64,000 bases of DNA, from contig JAGKQI010000081.1 of the NCBI GenBank assembly GCA_018806915.1, positions 620,001-684,000 of the forward strand, read 5' to 3'. Shown in pieces: positions 41,646 through 50,479 of the stretch (position 1 is the first letter of the stretch; each line of letters opens with the position of its first letter). The translations under genes and the position numbers were made by a program. The notes beneath the pieces are model-generated. The model did not search any database, had not been told where the DNA came from, and saw only the letters and a program-made list of their open reading frames with translations. Source of the DNA: Phytophthora colocasiae. Its lineage: Eukaryota > Oomycota > Peronosporomycetes > Peronosporales > Peronosporaceae.

Positions 41646-43373
41646 ATGAAGCGCGACGTGTTTAACTCGTGGCAGTCCCAGTCCGACGTCGACATGGACC
41701 CTGACGCTATCCTGGACTCTATCGACGACGTTATGTGGGACGAGATGCGGGAGTTATCAACCCCACAGACGCCTCGATCCTGCGCCTCATTGGACTTTAG
41801 CACGCCTTCGACACCTTTAGAAACGATTCGAGACGCCAGTCCAATTCACAGCCCAGCCGTTCGAGTCCATACGCTGCAGTATGGAGCTGGTAGTGGAGTG
41901 AGCCCCATCTGTGGAGAACGCCAGGGCTTGAGACATCTCAATCTCCCATTCTCTATGAACGAGTCGCAACTTGACGCTTTCAGGGCTGCAGGGGCGAACT
42001 CCCAAGCTTTTCCGATGTCTACAGCATTTGGATCGATGTCTATGCCGATTATGGACATGCCAATGGCAGCTACGTGGTTCAATGTACAGTCAGAACAGGT
42101 AATTGAATGTACGGCACTACCGAATATCAGTGCAATGGAGAGACGACGACAGAAGAACAGAGATTGTATGCGTCGAGCAAGACAAAAACAACGAGAAGAA
42201 CTCAACAGTATGAAGGAAACAGTGGCCAGACTCGAGAAACAGTATGAAGAATTGAGCTTACAGTCCAATTCAAGGCGTGGGAGTGAAGGAGCTTTGGTCA
42301 CGAGGGTGGAGTCGGACTATGCAGAGGCTGTGGAGCTCTCACGACGTCTTGGAGCGGAGAATCTGTACCTGAAAGCAGAGATTCAGCAGCAATCAGAGTG
42401 GAAGATCAATTTATCGAGGATTTTGCAGTCGACAATGGGAATTGATGGTCCTCGATGGGCTCAACAGTTCCAACAGCCTTCACTTGGTGGAGAAGCAGTG
42501 TTGAGGATGCAATTGGACAAACGAGACCCATTGGAAGCAGCAGAAGAGTTTGGCTTTCACCCATTAACTGATGTAGACTTGACGCAAGTGATTTTGGAGA
42601 ACAGTCGCACGATTTCTCGTGTTCAAAGTCGGTTGTTGGTGCCTTCCTCGTTTGATACTGATAATGGTGCAAGAACGAGAAGGATGCAGACTTTTGGCTG
42701 GGATATGGTGCAGCGTGTGCACGGGAACATCATGGAGAGTGTTTTTACGAAGAAGTTTCGAGGAATTAATGTGGCACAACTAATGCAGAAGACGTGGGCG
42801 AATGACATGCGTCTAGGAGAATTTAAGAAAGTCAAAGGCGAAACTTCCCGGCTAGAAGTGCTCCAGCAAGTGAATCCCAACGCCTACGTGTTGGTTCGAG
42901 ACGTGATGTCGCCTACAGAGGACATCTCAACGTTCCGATCAGTTTTCGTGCGCTTCCTCATTGAAACAAGCAAAAAGATCCCAGCATCGGAAGCTTCTTC
43001 GACGCCAAGTTGTATTGATGCTAGTGCTCCATCAACTCCTCCACAGTACGTGGACTCGGACTCGGACTCCGATGAACTCATGCTAGAAGCTACAGGTTAC
43101 GTTCTTGGGACGCAGAGTTTTGATACTGACTACTCTAGGAATCCTCGAGAAGAGGATGTTCGGAACAAGGTGGCGTGGGCTCATCTGTCACTTTCGATTG
43201 AATTTCTGAATGTAGTGAATCCTGTGAGTGGTGAAGAGTATCAGCAACTGCGATGGAGCGCCCGAACCAACTACTGCGCACAGAGAAATGCAAGTGACAT
43301 GATGCAGGGCTTGCTACGATGGGAATTGTTGGTTGTTGCACCGTTGAATCTGGTATCGCTGTCGATAGAGTGA
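41646..43373 (+). CDS. bZIP transcription-factor-like protein, copy 2 of 5
   Basis: Single exon, 575 residues from ATG 41646 (MKRDVFNSWQ). It has the N-terminal peptide DDVMWDEMRELS (about 28-39), a Ser/Thr/Pro-rich linker, the basic region RRRQKNRDCMRRARQKQREEL (about 165-185), zipper, the AEAVELSRRLGAENLYLKAEIQ helix and the common C-terminal domain. From the basic region to the stop and into the 3' flank it is almost identical to copy 4 (45460-46893, inverted). It lacks four residues (Gly-Leu-Glu-His) present in copy 4 before AQRNASDMMQ, a clean 12-nt deletion at about 43276. An acidic SDSDSDE stretch precedes the last third. Confidence 0.85.
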   Translation: MKRDVFNSWQSQSDVDMDPDAILDSIDDVMWDEMRELSTPQTPRSCASLDFSTPSTPLETIRDASPIHSPAVRVHTLQYGAGSGVSPICGERQGLRHLNLPFSMNESQLDAFRAAGANSQAFPMSTAFGSMSMPIMDMPMAATWFNVQSEQVIECTALPNISAMERRRQKNRDCMRRARQKQREELNSMKETVARLEKQYEELSLQSNSRRGSEGALVTRVESDYAEAVELSRRLGAENLYLKAEIQQQSEWKINLSRILQSTMGIDGPRWAQQFQQPSLGGEAVLRMQLDKRDPLEAAEEFGFHPLTDVDLTQVILENSRTISRVQSRLLVPSSFDTDNGARTRRMQTFGWDMVQRVHGNIMESVFTKKFRGINVAQLMQKTWANDMRLGEFKKVKGETSRLEVLQQVNPNAYVLVRDVMSPTEDISTFRSVFVRFLIETSKKIPASEASSTPSCIDASAPSTPPQYVDSDSDSDELMLEATGYVLGTQSFDTDYSRNPREEDVRNKVAWAHLSLSIEFLNVVNPVSGEEYQQLRWSARTNYCAQRNASDMMQGLLRWELLVVAPLNLVSLSIE

Positions 43374-43606
43374 ATGAGTATTTTTTGTGTTGTATCAGTA
43401 ACGTATGAATACTAGATTGTTTTTTTTTGCTTCTTCTAAAGAAAAACCGAGATCATTAGATGAATGAGGCAGTTTTGTTATTCAATGAATCATACACTAT
43501 AAACCACTTCGTGGTAAATGTCAAGTGAAGATCATTGACCCAACACCGTTTATAAATGTCAAGAGAAATTTCTACAGTAGAGATCCGCACTATCAATAGT
43601 GCAGCC

Positions 43607-45241
43607 ATGAAGCGTGACTTAAAGGGTCCTTCGACTTCCAGCGCTGCGTCAAACTCAGGTTATTGGCAGTCTGAAGCTACTAACGTCCTGGATAACTATG
43701 AGACTGTCATGTGGGACGAATTGCGCGATCTCTCTCGTTCTGAGCCTCAACCAAACGATGTGATCTGTGGATTTAACCCTTACCGATCCGTGCAGCCCAA
43801 TAGTAGCGGGGCTAATACAGGAAATGACTTCTTGACACCCTTCGCAGGGGGAGGAACTAGTCTCGATTTTCGTCTAAGTACCGCTCAGACCATGCAACTA
43901 CGAAATGCTGGAGGTTTGGAGAATTATTACGAGCAAAAGATAGCGGAACCAGCTTCTCCGCAAAGGACCGATACGTTTTCGGATTCTTCTCAATCTGCTG
44001 CGGATAAACGACGTCAGAAGAATCGAGAGTGGATGAGGAAGTCGAGACAGAAGAAGAGAGACGAAGTGAGTAGTATGAAGATCACAGTTGCAAGGTTGGA
44101 GAAGCAGTATGAAGCTCTGAGCTTGCAATCTGTTACTGCGGGGGCTCTTATTCCTCAAAGTCAAGTATCATCAGATTATTCTCAGGCTGTTGAGCTGTCC
44201 AAGAGGCTTGGAGCCGAGAATCTGTACTTGAAATCTCAGATACAACAGAAAACGCTGTGGGAAGTCAATTTGTCCCGAGTTCTTCAATCTTGTCCAGAAA
44301 TGGATGGTCCTCAATGGGCTCAACAGTTCCAACAGCCAGCGTTAGGGGGTGAAGCTGTGCTTCGGATGCAACTGGACAAATTGAGCGAGTTTGAAGCAGC
44401 AGATGAATTCGGATTCCACGCACTAGACGATCTTGGATTGACTCACGTTATCTTGGAGAACAGTCGAACGATTTCTCGAGTTCATAGTCGCCTTTTAGTC
44501 CCTTCATCGTCAGATTCAGACGACGGAGCAAGAACTCGAAGGATTCAGGCGTTCGGGTGGAATATGGTACAGCGAGTGCAAGGAAACATCATGGAGTGTG
44601 TATTCACTAAACGGTTTTACGGGTTGAACGTCGCTCAATTGATGCAGAAAACGTGGGCAAACGATATGAGACTGGGTGAGTACAAGAAGGTTAAAGGAGA
44701 AACGTGTCGTCTTGAAGTTTTGCAACAAGTGAACCCGAACGCTTACGTCGTAGGGAGAGACGTCATGTCTCCAACTGAGGACATCGCCACGTTCCGATCC
44801 GTGTATGTTCGCTATTTAATCGAAACAAGTCGCCGGTTTCCAGTATCAAGTGGATCAATGACAAGCATTGATGCGAGTTCCCCTTCCACTCCACCACAAT
44901 ACACTGATTCAGACTCGGAATGTGAAGAAATTTTACTGCAAGCGAGTGGCTACGTGTTGGGAACACAAAGTATCGAGACGGATTATTCCCGACATCCTCG
45001 ACCAGAGGATATTAGCCGGAAAGTAGCATGGGCACACATTTCACTGTCTATTGAGTTTCTCAATGTGGTCAACCCCGTTACCCTTGAGGAATATCAACAA
45101 TTGCGTTGGAGTGGACGAACAGATTATTGCGGACCGGAGCACGCCCAACGCAACGCAAGTGATATGATGCAGGGTCTGCTCCGTTGGGAAATGGTTATCA
45201 TTTCACCTGCGCTGAACTTGGTGTCGCTGCCGATAGCATAA
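43607..45241 (+). CDS. bZIP transcription-factor-like protein, copy 3 of 5
   Basis: Single exon, 544 residues if started at ATG 43607 (MKRDLKG, matching the MKRD start of copy 2); an upstream in-frame ATG at 43556 would add 17 residues. N-terminal MWDELRDLS is present (about 41-49). The basic region is RRQKNREWMRKSRQKKRDEV (about 134-155), with Trp at the position where other copies have Cys or Ser. The coiled-coil helix AVELSKRLGAENLYLKSQIQ and the full C-terminal domain follow. The RTDYCGPEHAQRNASDMMQ segment keeps the four residues missing from copy 2. Confidence 0.85.
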   Translation: MKRDLKGPSTSSAASNSGYWQSEATNVLDNYETVMWDELRDLSRSEPQPNDVICGFNPYRSVQPNSSGANTGNDFLTPFAGGGTSLDFRLSTAQTMQLRNAGGLENYYEQKIAEPASPQRTDTFSDSSQSAADKRRQKNREWMRKSRQKKRDEVSSMKITVARLEKQYEALSLQSVTAGALIPQSQVSSDYSQAVELSKRLGAENLYLKSQIQQKTLWEVNLSRVLQSCPEMDGPQWAQQFQQPALGGEAVLRMQLDKLSEFEAADEFGFHALDDLGLTHVILENSRTISRVHSRLLVPSSSDSDDGARTRRIQAFGWNMVQRVQGNIMECVFTKRFYGLNVAQLMQKTWANDMRLGEYKKVKGETCRLEVLQQVNPNAYVVGRDVMSPTEDIATFRSVYVRYLIETSRRFPVSSGSMTSIDASSPSTPPQYTDSDSECEEILLQASGYVLGTQSIETDYSRHPRPEDISRKVAWAHISLSIEFLNVVNPVTLEEYQQLRWSGRTDYCGPEHAQRNASDMMQGLLRWEMVIISPALNLVSLPIA

Positions 45242-45459
45242 TTTGCTTTGTACAAAGAGATATTTAACATATACAGGACGGGTAACTATCAGCCAGAACT
45301 AGGAAAACAATTCTTGAGTACTACGTTACTTTTAAACAGGAAAATCTTCACTCCAGCGACAGAGATACCAGATTCAACGCAGGAGCAATGATCAGCAGCT
45401 CCCATCGCAACATACCCTGAATGATGTCACTACACTGATACAACACAAAAAATACTCAT

Positions 45460-46893
45460 TCACTCTATCGACAGCGATACCAGATTCAACGGTGCAACAA
45501 CCAACAATTCCCAACGTAGCAAGCCCTGCATCATGTCACTAGCATTTCTCTGTGCGTGCTCTAGTCCACAGTAATTGGTTCGGGCGTTCCATCGCAGTTG
45601 CTGATACTCTTCGCCACTCACAGGGTTCACCACGTTTAGAAACTCAATCGAAAGTGACAGATGAGCCCACGCCACCTTGTTCCGAACATCCTCTTCTCGA
45701 GGATTCCTAGAGTAGTCAGTATCAAAACTCTGCGTCCCAAGAACGTAACCTGTAGCTTCTAGCATGAGTTCATCGGAGTCCGAGTCCGAGTCCACGTACT
45801 GTGGAGGAGTTGATGGAGCACTAGCATCAATACAACTTGGCGTCGAAGAAGCTTCCGATGCTGGGATCTTTTTGCTTGTTTCAATGAGGAAGCGCACGAA
45901 AACTGATCGGAACGTTGAGATGTCCTCTGTAGGCGACATCACGTCTCGAACCAACACGTAGGCGTTGGGATTCACTTGCTGGAGCACTTCTAGCCGGGAA
46001 GTTTCGCCTTTGACTTTCTTAAATTCTCCTAGACGCATGTCATTCGCCCACGTCTTCTGCATTAGTTGTGCCACATTAATTCCTCGAAACTTCTTCGTAA
46101 AAACACTCTCCATGATGTTCCCGTGCACACGCTGCACCATATCCCAGCCAAAAGTCTGCATCCTTCTCGTTCTTGCACCATTATCAGTATCAAACGAGGA
46201 AGGCACCAACAACCGACTTTGAACACGAGAAATCGTGCGACTGTTCTCCAAAATCACTTGCGTCAAGTCTACATCAGTTAATGGGTGAAAGCCAAACTCT
46301 TCTGCTGCTTCCAATGGGTCTCGTTTGTCCAATTGCATCCTCAACACTGCTTCTCCACCAAGTGAAGGCTGTTGGAACTGTTGAGCCCATCGAGGACCAT
46401 CAATTCCCATTGTCGACTGCAAAATCCTCGATAAATTGACTTTCCACTCTGATTGCTGCTGAATCTCTGCTTTCAGGTACAGATTCTCCGCTCCAAGACG
46501 TCGTGAGAGCTCCACAGCCTCTGCATAGTCCGACTCCACCCTCGTGACCAAAGCTCCTTCATTCCCACGCCTTGAATTGGACTGTAAACTCAATTCTTCA
46601 TACTGTTTCTCGAGTTTGATCACTGTTTCCTTCATACTGTTGAGTTCTTCTCGTTGTTTTTGTCTTGCTCGACGCATACACTCTTTGTTCTTCTGTCGTC
46701 GTCTCTCCATTGCACTGGCATTTGGTAACTCAGTACATTCAATCACCTGTTCAACTTCGATACTAGACCATGTTAATGGTGGCGTTTGCCTTGGAGATGT
46801 TGCAACTACAATGGGAGAAGCTTTGAAAGTCGCTCCAGCGGCCCAAAAAGCCTCAAGCTGCGACTGACTGGTAGCCGACGGCATCGGATTCAT
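45460..46893 (-). CDS. bZIP transcription-factor-like protein, copy 4 of 5, N-terminally altered
   Basis: Minus strand, 477 residues from ATG 46893 (MNPMPSATSQSQLEAFWAAG); the open frame reaches back to 47061 but without an ATG. The MWDE peptide of the other copies is missing. Basic region RRRQKNKECMRRARQKQREEL begins near residue 61. From there to beyond the stop it is almost identical to copy 2 at the nucleotide level, so the two arose by a recent inverted duplication or are being converted. The open, partly similar stretch upstream of the ATG (VWKHGGDVLLRLRP) suggests the original 5' end was lost or replaced. It stands head-to-head with copy 5, with the Harbinger element between them. Confidence 0.78.
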   Translation of the reverse strand: MNPMPSATSQSQLEAFWAAGATFKASPIVVATSPRQTPPLTWSSIEVEQVIECTELPNASAMERRRQKNKECMRRARQKQREELNSMKETVIKLEKQYEELSLQSNSRRGNEGALVTRVESDYAEAVELSRRLGAENLYLKAEIQQQSEWKVNLSRILQSTMGIDGPRWAQQFQQPSLGGEAVLRMQLDKRDPLEAAEEFGFHPLTDVDLTQVILENSRTISRVQSRLLVPSSFDTDNGARTRRMQTFGWDMVQRVHGNIMESVFTKKFRGINVAQLMQKTWANDMRLGEFKKVKGETSRLEVLQQVNPNAYVLVRDVMSPTEDISTFRSVFVRFLIETSKKIPASEASSTPSCIDASAPSTPPQYVDSDSDSDELMLEATGYVLGTQSFDTDYSRNPREEDVRNKVAWAHLSLSIEFLNVVNPVSGEEYQQLRWNARTNYCGLEHAQRNASDMMQGLLRWELLVVAPLNLVSLSIE

Positions 46894-47123
46894 CAATGTA
46901 CGTTTGTGCGGTTTGTGGGTCAATTTGAATAGTGACGGCGGTCGTAAACGAAGCAATACATCACCGCCATGTTTCCATACCCCCTCCAAAGTGAATTCTG
47001 GTCTTTTGTTGGCGACAGGTTGTTGCAGTGCAACATGCAACTGACACCGGATTTCAAACAAAGGCGGATGGATAATCTTAAAGGTTATGTAAACTTTTCA
47101 CGCCTTCGAAATTTGTTGCCAGT

Positions 47124-47169
47124 GGACGCCTTCCATATATAGCTTATCCGCCCGACTTATCTGCAGCAG
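47124..47169 (+). repeat. Harbinger left terminal inverted repeat
   Basis: 46 bp pairing with 51979-52024 except for one base at position 34 (T here, A in the partner). It overlaps the start of a 29-bp imperfect palindrome at 47151-47179. The AGT duplication precedes it. Confidence 0.9.
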
Positions 47170-47179
47170 ATATGTCGGG
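47151..47179. repeat. 29-bp near-palindrome at the left Harbinger end
   Basis: Two 14-bp arms, CCCGACTTATCTGC and GCAGATATGTCGGG, around a single A, with one mismatch. The right end has only one arm. It is a plausible dimeric protein-binding site. Confidence 0.6.
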
Positions 47180-47361
47180 GCCTATGTCGGCATACATCTT
47201 ACGGAGTCGTAGTCTCGATAGAATCACCTAACCCTAGAACTATGCTGTGTAGCCATCTTAGCTGGTGTGTACTTGATGTTTGTATAGTCTATGATGATCA
47301 TCACTCCTAATATGCAGCCTTCACTCTGCTGAGGACATATATCTTCCGACAGCCTTGACTT

Positions 47362-47373
47362 TCATTCAGTTTG
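47362..47373 (+). promoter_or_regulatory. Inr-like core promoter and 5'UTR intron of the SET gene
   Basis: TCATTCAGTTTG at 47362-47373 fits the oomycete initiator closely. Downstream, GTAAGT at 47396 and CTACTAAC followed by TAG (ending 47463) mark a 68-bp intron in the 5' untranslated leader, with a textbook branch point. The ATG at 47487 follows 23 nt after the acceptor; no ATG lies between initiator and intron. Confidence 0.6.
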
Positions 47374-47486
47374 AAATCTGCCTCTAAACGCGAAGGTAAG
47401 TGCATGTGTGTACCTTTCCGTTGTTTTCTTTTCGATGCTAAAATGGAAATAGCTACTAACTAGAGTGTTATATCCGCGCAAGGATT

Positions 47487-48611
47487 ATGGTGCGTCTTGT
47501 GCACTCCTCCAGTCACTGGAAGTCGCGCTGTATCGTTGATACATCCAGCGACGACAACACGCAGCCCAATATCCCGACGACTGAATGTGAAATCTGCAGT
47601 GATGCCGAGACGCAGACCCCGCCATGGTCCGAATCGGAACCACACAAGTCCAAGCCGTGGAATAAGCCCCGACCAGACACGCCTCCCCCACAAACAAGAC
47701 CATCACCGGGGCCACGTCCACGTAGAAGTCCGACAACGTCATCTCCCGTGCTCCTAACGCCACCTCGGTCTCTCAAGCACCCACGAGCGAAGAAAATGAA
47801 GAATCGTCGCGGTGAGGATCGTCGTAAAGCTGTAGAGCCCTATACACGTCGTCGCCACCCACTGAGGCAAGCTATTCGTCCGGACGGTGCAATGCGGCCG
47901 CCGTCAGGGATAATTCAAGAATTGTTGCATACGACTAGGAGCGACGACGTCTTCGTACCAGCGAGGTGGCCGTGGAGTGTGGCGCACCTTCGCGCACAGT
48001 TCAACCCGTTGGCAACCGCCTTCCCTGCGGTGCCCCACTTTGGGTGGTGCGATTGCTCGTCCCCTTGTCGCGTAGACTCGTGCAGGAACTCGTTGATGCA
48101 TGTGTACTGCACCGTGAACTGTTGTCCGTACGAAGGGCTGTGTGGAAACGGGTTGAACGAGTCAACAAAGGTGTATCTGGCGAAGAATCTGCGTACTGGA
48201 TCCCTTGGAGTAGTCGCCGCCGAAGATATTGAGCCAGGCGAAGTGTTGGGGCAGTATCTCGGAGAGATCGAGCATGTCAGCCTCTCTCGCGCTAAACGCC
48301 CTCGCAACCACGGCTATCGGCTTGTTCTTCAACAGCGACCAGAGCGAATGGGGTATCCAGTTCGAGCTGCAATCAACGCAGAAAAAATGGGCGGCTTGAT
48401 GCGGTTCGTAAATCACTCGTGTCGCCCGGTGGCCAAGTTCTTGGAAGTCGGCAACGGCTGCTGTTGTACAACTGTCGTTGTGGCAAGTACACGCTTTATC
48501 AAGCGCGGTGAAGAGGTTTCTGTCGACTACGGCGACGATCTGTGGTTCGTGTGTCGCTGTGGACTTGATGGTTGCCGTCACCAAGACTACCAAGATGAAG
48601 AAGACCCGTAG
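47487..48611 (+). CDS. SET-domain histone lysine methyltransferase carried by the Harbinger element
   Basis: 374 residues from ATG 47487. The N-terminal 150 residues are Pro/Arg/Ser-rich and basic, probably disordered with nuclear localisation signals. A cysteine-rich AWS/pre-SET-like segment (WCDCSSPCRVDSCRNS...CTVNCCPYEGLCGNG, about 187-225) is followed by the SET domain: LGVVAAEDIEPGEVLGQYLGEIE, then MRFVNHSCRPVAKF (the NHSC cofactor-binding knot), EEVSVDYGDD (catalytic Tyr region), and a post-SET CRCGLDGC. These are the residues that bind S-adenosylmethionine and the target lysine, and all are present. Substrate lysine unknown; the AWS-SET-postSET layout is that of H3K36/H3K4-type enzymes. 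Lies 0.3 kb inside the left inverted repeat, with its own promoter and a leader intron. Confidence 0.88.
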   Translation: MVRLVHSSSHWKSRCIVDTSSDDNTQPNIPTTECEICSDAETQTPPWSESEPHKSKPWNKPRPDTPPPQTRPSPGPRPRRSPTTSSPVLLTPPRSLKHPRAKKMKNRRGEDRRKAVEPYTRRRHPLRQAIRPDGAMRPPSGIIQELLHTTRSDDVFVPARWPWSVAHLRAQFNPLATAFPAVPHFGWCDCSSPCRVDSCRNSLMHVYCTVNCCPYEGLCGNGLNESTKVYLAKNLRTGSLGVVAAEDIEPGEVLGQYLGEIEHVSLSRAKRPRNHGYRLVLQQRPERMGYPVRAAINAEKMGGLMRFVNHSCRPVAKFLEVGNGCCCTTVVVASTRFIKRGEEVSVDYGDDLWFVCRCGLDGCRHQDYQDEEDP

Positions 48612-49028
48612 GAGAGCTACCTGCAGCGAGAACAGAATGTCCATGTATACAGACGAGTGAGATTCTAAATGAGGATAAGTAGTACACATTTGTTGAAGTT
48701 GCTGTTCGTTATCTACTGTAGGGCCTTCAAATCAACCTGTTAGCGACTGACACGCGCTACACGACATCGAGGAGGAGGAGGAGTACGAAGTTTATAGCTG
48801 CAAAGATCCTGCTGGAGGTTGTAGTACGTGCTCTTTGAACTTTTGGCGCGAAGATTGAGTGGTGCTCCGCGCACGAAGGTATCCGTCCTTGTGCTAGATG
48901 GCATTTGCGCGCGCAGGTTTCGCGCCAAGCCATGTTGAAGTTCTCCCGCATCTTTCCAAGATCGGCGGTGAATCACGGGGACTGCTCTCCTTGGCAGGCT
49001 TTGCAAAGGAAACGCGGGCTGGCAGTTT
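48612..49028. other. Spacer between the SET and Myb-like genes of the Harbinger element
   Basis: No gene is supported. It must hold the SET transcript end and the Myb-like gene promoter. A GGAGGAGGAGGAG run lies at about 48769-48781. Confidence 0.4.
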
Positions 49029-49044
49029 TCACTTTTCAATTTGC
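49029..49044 (+). promoter_or_regulatory. Oomycete Inr/FPR core promoter of the Myb-like gene
   Basis: TCACTTTTCAATTTGC: initiator TCACTTT, two bases, then AATTTGC, a full match to both halves of the oomycete core promoter. It lies 50 nt before ATG 49094 and excludes the upstream non-ATG start of the open frame. The transposase promoter has the same spacing and an almost identical sequence. Confidence 0.72.
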
Positions 49045-49093
49045 TTTCCAGCAAGCAGCTTCCCCTTCCCCAAGCTCATCAACTTCGACTCCA

Positions 49094-50350
49094 ATGGTCC
49101 GAAACACTGGCACCACTAACTACACCGCGGCCGACATCGACCGTCTTCTTGACGCCGTCCTCCACACGCTACCTTTGGGCAAGGACGAGTGGGAGCGGGT
49201 CGCAACAATGTTCAATGCCAATCGACCACGTGGGGCTCCTGAGAGAGATTTTGAGAGTCTTCGTCGCAAGTTTAAGGTGCTGTACAGCACTCGGAAACCC
49301 ACCGGTGTGGCCGACATGCCGCCGCACATTCGCAAAGCCAAAGAGGCAAAGCAAGCAATCGATGACAAGGCAAATGTCATCGAGCTCGACGACGAAGCGG
49401 ATGTTAACCAGCGCTGCCCAGAACCAGACTTCGGGTTCGAAGCCGATCCGGACCAAACCTTTTACGAAGCCGATGATCCAATTATTCTCCAGGCAGCTAC
49501 CGTCACGAACAGTTCGGTATCAAGTCGAGGCAGCTCGACGGCTAGCTCGCTTCGCAGCGATGCCACCGCCACCTCTCTTCGCAGCGATGCCACCGCCACC
49601 TCTCTTCGCAGCGAGCCGAACACCATCCAGATGTCTGTCGATGACGGACATGGAGGCAGATTCCAGAGTCTACTCGAGTCGCCTTTGACAACGGAAGAAA
49701 TCGACGGCATCGCGCACACTCCCCGACCGATGCCCCTGACTCGTCGTCCAGGGTCAGCGGGTTTACTGCCGCTGCGTGGTGAACTGACCAACAACACCGC
49801 CGTCCAACAGCCGCAGAGTCGTTCCAGCAAAGCCCGAGCCTCTCGGGATCGCGACGATATCGAAGCTGAGAGATACCCAGAGCTAAACACTAACTCGAAC
49901 CGTCTCGGTGGGACCAATCTAGCTGCCTTCCGCGACTCGGTGGTCGCCAAGCGCGCCAGAGGTGACGATGACCAGGACATCCAAGAAGCCAGCTTCGCCA
50001 AAGTCAAGCGTATCAGAGCCAACAAGGCGACCAACGCTTTAAAAGCCAAATTGGAAGGACTTGAAAACTCGACGAACAACGCTCGGGGCAGTTTCTTTGA
50101 CGCCATTCTTCTTCTACGTGAGGAGAACGAACGCAAAGCCGAAATTCGCCGGGAGGAGGAGGAAAAACGTCGTCGAGATGAACTGACAGCCCTTGAAGCT
50201 CACCGCACTGCCGAAAAGGCTGAATCTGAAGAGCGCCGCCGTTTCGAGAAGCAGGAAATGGAAGACCGTGCCCGCCGTGACCGAGATGAGGCTCGGGCTC
50301 GCATGCAGGAGATGATCATGTTGATCAGTGCGCTTACGAAGAAGGACTGA
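49094..50350 (+). CDS. Harbinger-associated Myb/SANT-like DNA-binding protein
   Basis: 418 residues from ATG 49094 (MVRNTGTTNYTAADIDRLL). The N-terminal 70 residues form a Myb/SANT-like domain (TAADIDRLLDAVLHTLPLGKDEW, RDFESLRRKFKVLYSTRKP). A Ser-rich middle holds a three-copy TATSLRSDA repeat. The last 90 residues are a highly charged helix (Arg/Glu) ending in MQEMIMLISALTKKD, probably a coiled coil for dimerisation. PIF/Harbinger elements characteristically encode such a second protein, which brings the transposase into the nucleus and to the element ends. The long open frame extends upstream to 48905 only with a non-ATG start. Confidence 0.85.
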   Translation: MVRNTGTTNYTAADIDRLLDAVLHTLPLGKDEWERVATMFNANRPRGAPERDFESLRRKFKVLYSTRKPTGVADMPPHIRKAKEAKQAIDDKANVIELDDEADVNQRCPEPDFGFEADPDQTFYEADDPIILQAATVTNSSVSSRGSSTASSLRSDATATSLRSDATATSLRSEPNTIQMSVDDGHGGRFQSLLESPLTTEEIDGIAHTPRPMPLTRRPGSAGLLPLRGELTNNTAVQQPQSRSSKARASRDRDDIEAERYPELNTNSNRLGGTNLAAFRDSVVAKRARGDDDQDIQEASFAKVKRIRANKATNALKAKLEGLENSTNNARGSFFDAILLLREENERKAEIRREEEEKRRRDELTALEAHRTAEKAESEERRRFEKQEMEDRARRDRDEARARMQEMIMLISALTKKD

Positions 50351-50479
50351 AACAGAGCAGATCAGCGACTGGGCTTAACAGCCAAACCGAGGTTCTTCAT
50401 GCACACAGTAGCGTCGTTATTATTTTTTTACCGACACATTAACCTCGAAAATGTACAAACCTTTATCATTTCAGTCGCT

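Noticed and set aside
47116..47124. Harbinger boundary at GCCAGTGG instead of GGACGCC
   Set aside because: Starting the repeat further out gives mismatched ends and no target duplication; GGACGCC gives AGT on both sides.
48162..48689. 175-codon minus-strand frame opposite the SET gene
   Set aside because: Shadow of the SET-domain coding strand.
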